Source of the DNA: Planctomycetaceae bacterium
Lineage (GTDB): Bacteria > Planctomycetota > Planctomycetia > Pirellulales > Pirellulaceae
Reading direction: 5' to 3'
Assembly: GCA_002685655.1 (NCBI GenBank)
Contig: NYXM01000156.1
Location: 1-6,751, forward strand
Length of the DNA: 6,751 nt
Part shown: in pieces, positions 5,195-6,751 of the stretch
Position numbering within the stretch: the stretch's first letter is position 1
Layout of the letters: the number at the start of each line of letters is the position of its first letter
Made by a program: the position numbers and the translations under genes
The notes under the pieces: generated by a model
Databases searched by the model: none
Seen by the model: only the letters and a program-made list of their open reading frames with translations
Told to the model about the DNA's origin: nothing

Positions 5195-5821
5195 ATGGAC
5201 GAAGACATTTTCCCAGCCCCAGAACCGTACTGGATTCCCAAAGATCCGAAAAAGATACGGCAACGGATTCGGCAATACGAACGTTCTCTCGAAAAAGAGA
5301 AACGTTCGTATGGCACGTATGGTGATGGATATGGAAAGAGGTTCTTGCTGGGACCGCTTTACATGATCATGGGCGACCTGCAAGGCGCGCTCAGGTCGTT
5401 TGATTGGTTCGAAACGGAGTTCACTGACGGCACTGACGACGCGCCGCAACTTCTCTGTTGGTCACTTGCACTACATCAAGTGGGTGACAACCTCGAAGCT
5501 CGGTTGAAATTGCGACGAACTATGCTTGCAAACCTCTACGTCATTCCACGATTACTTGGAATCGAGGTAACACGGTATGACATCTCACACGGAAGTAACT
5601 TGGAAGAGCCTGGTTTTCTGAGTTGGATACCGGATGAATACTGGGGCCTTTGGAGCGATTCCGATCGCGATTGGGCCGACGCCTTGTGGAATGGGAAAGA
5701 GTTTCGAGACGCGAGGAACAGATACATCGAACTTGGCCATGCACTGAAGGATTTGAAGCCAGGGCCAGAAAGAAGTCGTGTCATCGCGGAGATGTCGCGT
5801 TTGCGGGATGACGGGATTTAA
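5195..5821 (+). CDS. TPR-like tetratricopeptide repeat hypothetical protein
   Basis: A 208-aa protein beginning MDEDIFPAPEPYWIP. The frame is open back to 5081, but the strong ribosome binding site favours ATG 5195. Residues 16-40 are a charged helix (KDPKKIRQRIRQYERSLEKE). Residues 48-75 (KRFLLGPLYMIMGDLQGALRSF) and 84-112 (APQLLCWSLALHQVGDNLEARLKLRRTM) are two helix-turn-helix units with the small/large residue pattern of TPRs. A conserved-looking LANLYVIPRLLG follows. Residues 130-170 contain HGSNLEEP, a WIPDEYWGLW block and other aromatics. The C-terminus is helical (RYIELGHALKDLKPGPERSR). I recognise the family as a small cytosolic TPR-like hypothetical of about this length, so the gene appears intact. 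A protein-binding role follows from the TPR fold, but the partner is unknown. It converges with the next gene, the two stops being 48 bp apart. Confidence 0.85.
   Translation: MDEDIFPAPEPYWIPKDPKKIRQRIRQYERSLEKEKRSYGTYGDGYGKRFLLGPLYMIMGDLQGALRSFDWFETEFTDGTDDAPQLLCWSLALHQVGDNLEARLKLRRTMLANLYVIPRLLGIEVTRYDISHGSNLEEPGFLSWIPDEYWGLWSDSDRDWADALWNGKEFRDARNRYIELGHALKDLKPGPERSRVIAEMSRLRDDGI
5278..5308. repeat. Strong hairpin inside the TPR-like gene
   Basis: CGAACGTT (5278-5285), one bulged C, then TCTC pair with GAGA and AACGTTCG (5297-5308) around a six-base GAAAAA loop. This is a 12-pair stem with a single bulge. It codes for the near-palindromic peptide YERSLEKEKRSY (residues 28-39), so part of the symmetry could follow from codon use for E, R, S and K. 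Confidence 0.6.
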
Positions 5822-5869
5822 GCGCGCGCTTGTTGGCAGTACCACGGCAAGCTACGCACGTTCGCCGAC

Positions 5870-6604
5870 TCAATCCAGGAACGCGTCGTTGAACGCCTGC
5901 TTGGCCTGGAAGCCCTGGTCGAGTCCCTTGAAGCTTGAATTCTCCGGTCGCTTGTTCACGTACTCCCGAAACGCCTGTTCGAGTTTCGCGCGGTTCGTCC
6001 GCGACTTTTCGATCGCTTTTGAAGAAGCGATTTCGAGTTGCTCGACTTCCCGCCTGGTAAATTGTTTTCCGGCGCCCCATTTCGGCCCGGGTTCCATTGC
6101 CTGCATTGCTTGCACTCTAGGTTGCATCATCATCGCCTTCTGCTGAGCGAAGTTGAACTGATTAACCTCGGCCGCCAACTGTTCGTCCGTCGCGCCCAGA
6201 TCATCTTTCGATGCGAGGGTCGTGGTTTTCAGTTTTTTGGCCGCCTCCACGATGCGCGTGTCCGCCACCAACTCCTTCGTCAGTTTTAGTCCATGCAAAT
6301 CCTCGATCAGTTGCAACCGGTGCGATTCGACGGTCTCACGAAAGAGTGAGAGTTCGACCAGGAATCGTGCCAAGACGCGCCCTTTCTGCCGCGCGTCGAG
6401 GGCCCAGGCGGTCATGACGCTGCGGTGCTGGCTGGAGGAGATGGGCGAACCGCCAAAGTTCTCGCACTGGAACGGCACGTGTACAATCATCTCCGGCACG
6501 TCAACGGATACCTGCCGTCCACCGTTTTGCTGGGCCAGATTCCTGAGACTCTGGGCAATTTCCTCGGAGATTTGCAGGTCTTCCTTCAGCGCCTCGTGCA
6601 ACAT
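5870..6604 (-). CDS. Helical hypothetical protein, possibly 5'-truncated
   Basis: I do not recognise this 244-aa protein. The ATG at 6604 is the first usual start in the frame but has no Shine-Dalgarno. The 22 codons before it (6605-6670, back to a TGA at 6673-6671) also read like protein (AEIVKVYYLAEIKR), so the true 5' end may be lost or frameshifted. Residues 1-28 are a charged helix. Residues 33-60 hold short strands (VSVDVPEMIVHVPF). Residues 61-130 are helical, and 145-172 are Gln/Met-rich (QKAMMMQPRVQAMQAME). Residues 180-220 are a basic charged helix with coiled-coil character. There is no signal peptide, transmembrane segment or catalytic motif. It is transcribed towards the TPR-like gene and probably belongs to a separate unit that starts beyond the right edge. 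Confidence 0.75.
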   Translation of the reverse strand: MLHEALKEDLQISEEIAQSLRNLAQQNGGRQVSVDVPEMIVHVPFQCENFGGSPISSSQHRSVMTAWALDARQKGRVLARFLVELSLFRETVESHRLQLIEDLHGLKLTKELVADTRIVEAAKKLKTTTLASKDDLGATDEQLAAEVNQFNFAQQKAMMMQPRVQAMQAMEPGPKWGAGKQFTRREVEQLEIASSKAIEKSRTNRAKLEQAFREYVNKRPENSSFKGLDQGFQAKQAFNDAFLD

Positions 6605-6692
6605 TCGTTTGATTTCGGCGAGGTAATAGACTTTGACAATTTCCGCATTTGTATGCTGCGCGGTAACCGTTCACGGAGTTACGTTCAATAGG

Positions 6693-6710
6693 CTTGGGGC
6701 CGGTTGATTT
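6693..6710 (-). pseudogene. Possible remnant of a KSTGPK-motif hypothetical protein
   Basis: A minus-strand frame open to the window edge reads QGQTAKSTGPKPIERNSVNG. The 'N(A)KSTGPKT.EGK..S..NA..HGL' opening is a signature of a large family of planctomycete hypothetical proteins. Here the second half (EGK, HGL) is degenerate or altered. The coordinates cover only the six-codon core. It could mark the decayed start of the gene to its left or the end of another one. Confidence 0.3.
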
Positions 6711-6751
6711 TGCCGTTTGGCCCTGATGGATTTGTGAAGAAACGAAAAGAA

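Noticed and set aside
5821..5852. Bidirectional terminator between the convergent genes
   Set aside because: AGCGCGCGCT is a palindrome and GCTTG/CAAGC can pair around an inner TGG/CCA, but the stem is weak and no T-tract follows on either strand.
5995..6626. Plus-strand frames of 83-134 codons at the right end
   Set aside because: They are antisense to the 244-aa minus-strand gene, with Cys/Ser/Arg-rich shadow composition and no ribosome binding site.

Overview
The window looks like an accessory, mobile-element-rich piece of a bacterial chromosome or large plasmid of moderate GC. Two signs suggest a planctomycete or a related lineage. The transposase fragments match integrase-type families that I remember as abundant there, and a KSTGPK motif near the right edge is typical of planctomycete hypothetical proteins. 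Both signs come from memory and were not checked by search.

Positions 42-3200 hold four genes on the + strand in tight series. They encode a 489-aa bipartite protein, a small basic protein of 134 aa, a 141-aa protein with a lysine/arginine-rich N-terminus, and a 264-aa protein with a probable helix-turn-helix and a C-terminal coiled coil. Gene 1 overlaps gene 2 by ATGA, two bases separate genes 2 and 3, and 65 bases separate genes 3 and 4. They look translationally coupled. I recognise no enzyme or defence domain in them.

Positions 3266-3464 hold seven same-direction copies of a 14-bp motif (ACAAmsTTkkTkTC-like), the last three spaced 21-22 bp apart. Read on the opposite strand, the units resemble Tn7 TnsB-binding sites. 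The best reading is one end of a Tn7-like transposon whose body, including the four-gene unit, lies to the left. Immediately to the right is what looks like the last ~25 codons of a gyrB/parE-type topoisomerase gene (MGDKVEPRREFIEKHA).

Positions 3589-4994 are a graveyard of transposase fragments from three different families on alternating strands. Each keeps its N-terminal DNA-binding part and stops at or before the DDE catalytic core. A 480-bp stretch between the second and third fragments is unexplained, except for an 18-bp core repeated in inverse orientation upstream of the next gene.

Positions 5195-5821 encode an intact TPR-like protein of 208 aa on the + strand. It converges on a minus-strand helical protein of 244 aa (6604-5870) of unknown function, whose 5' end may be disrupted. 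No rRNA, tRNA or CRISPR array was seen.
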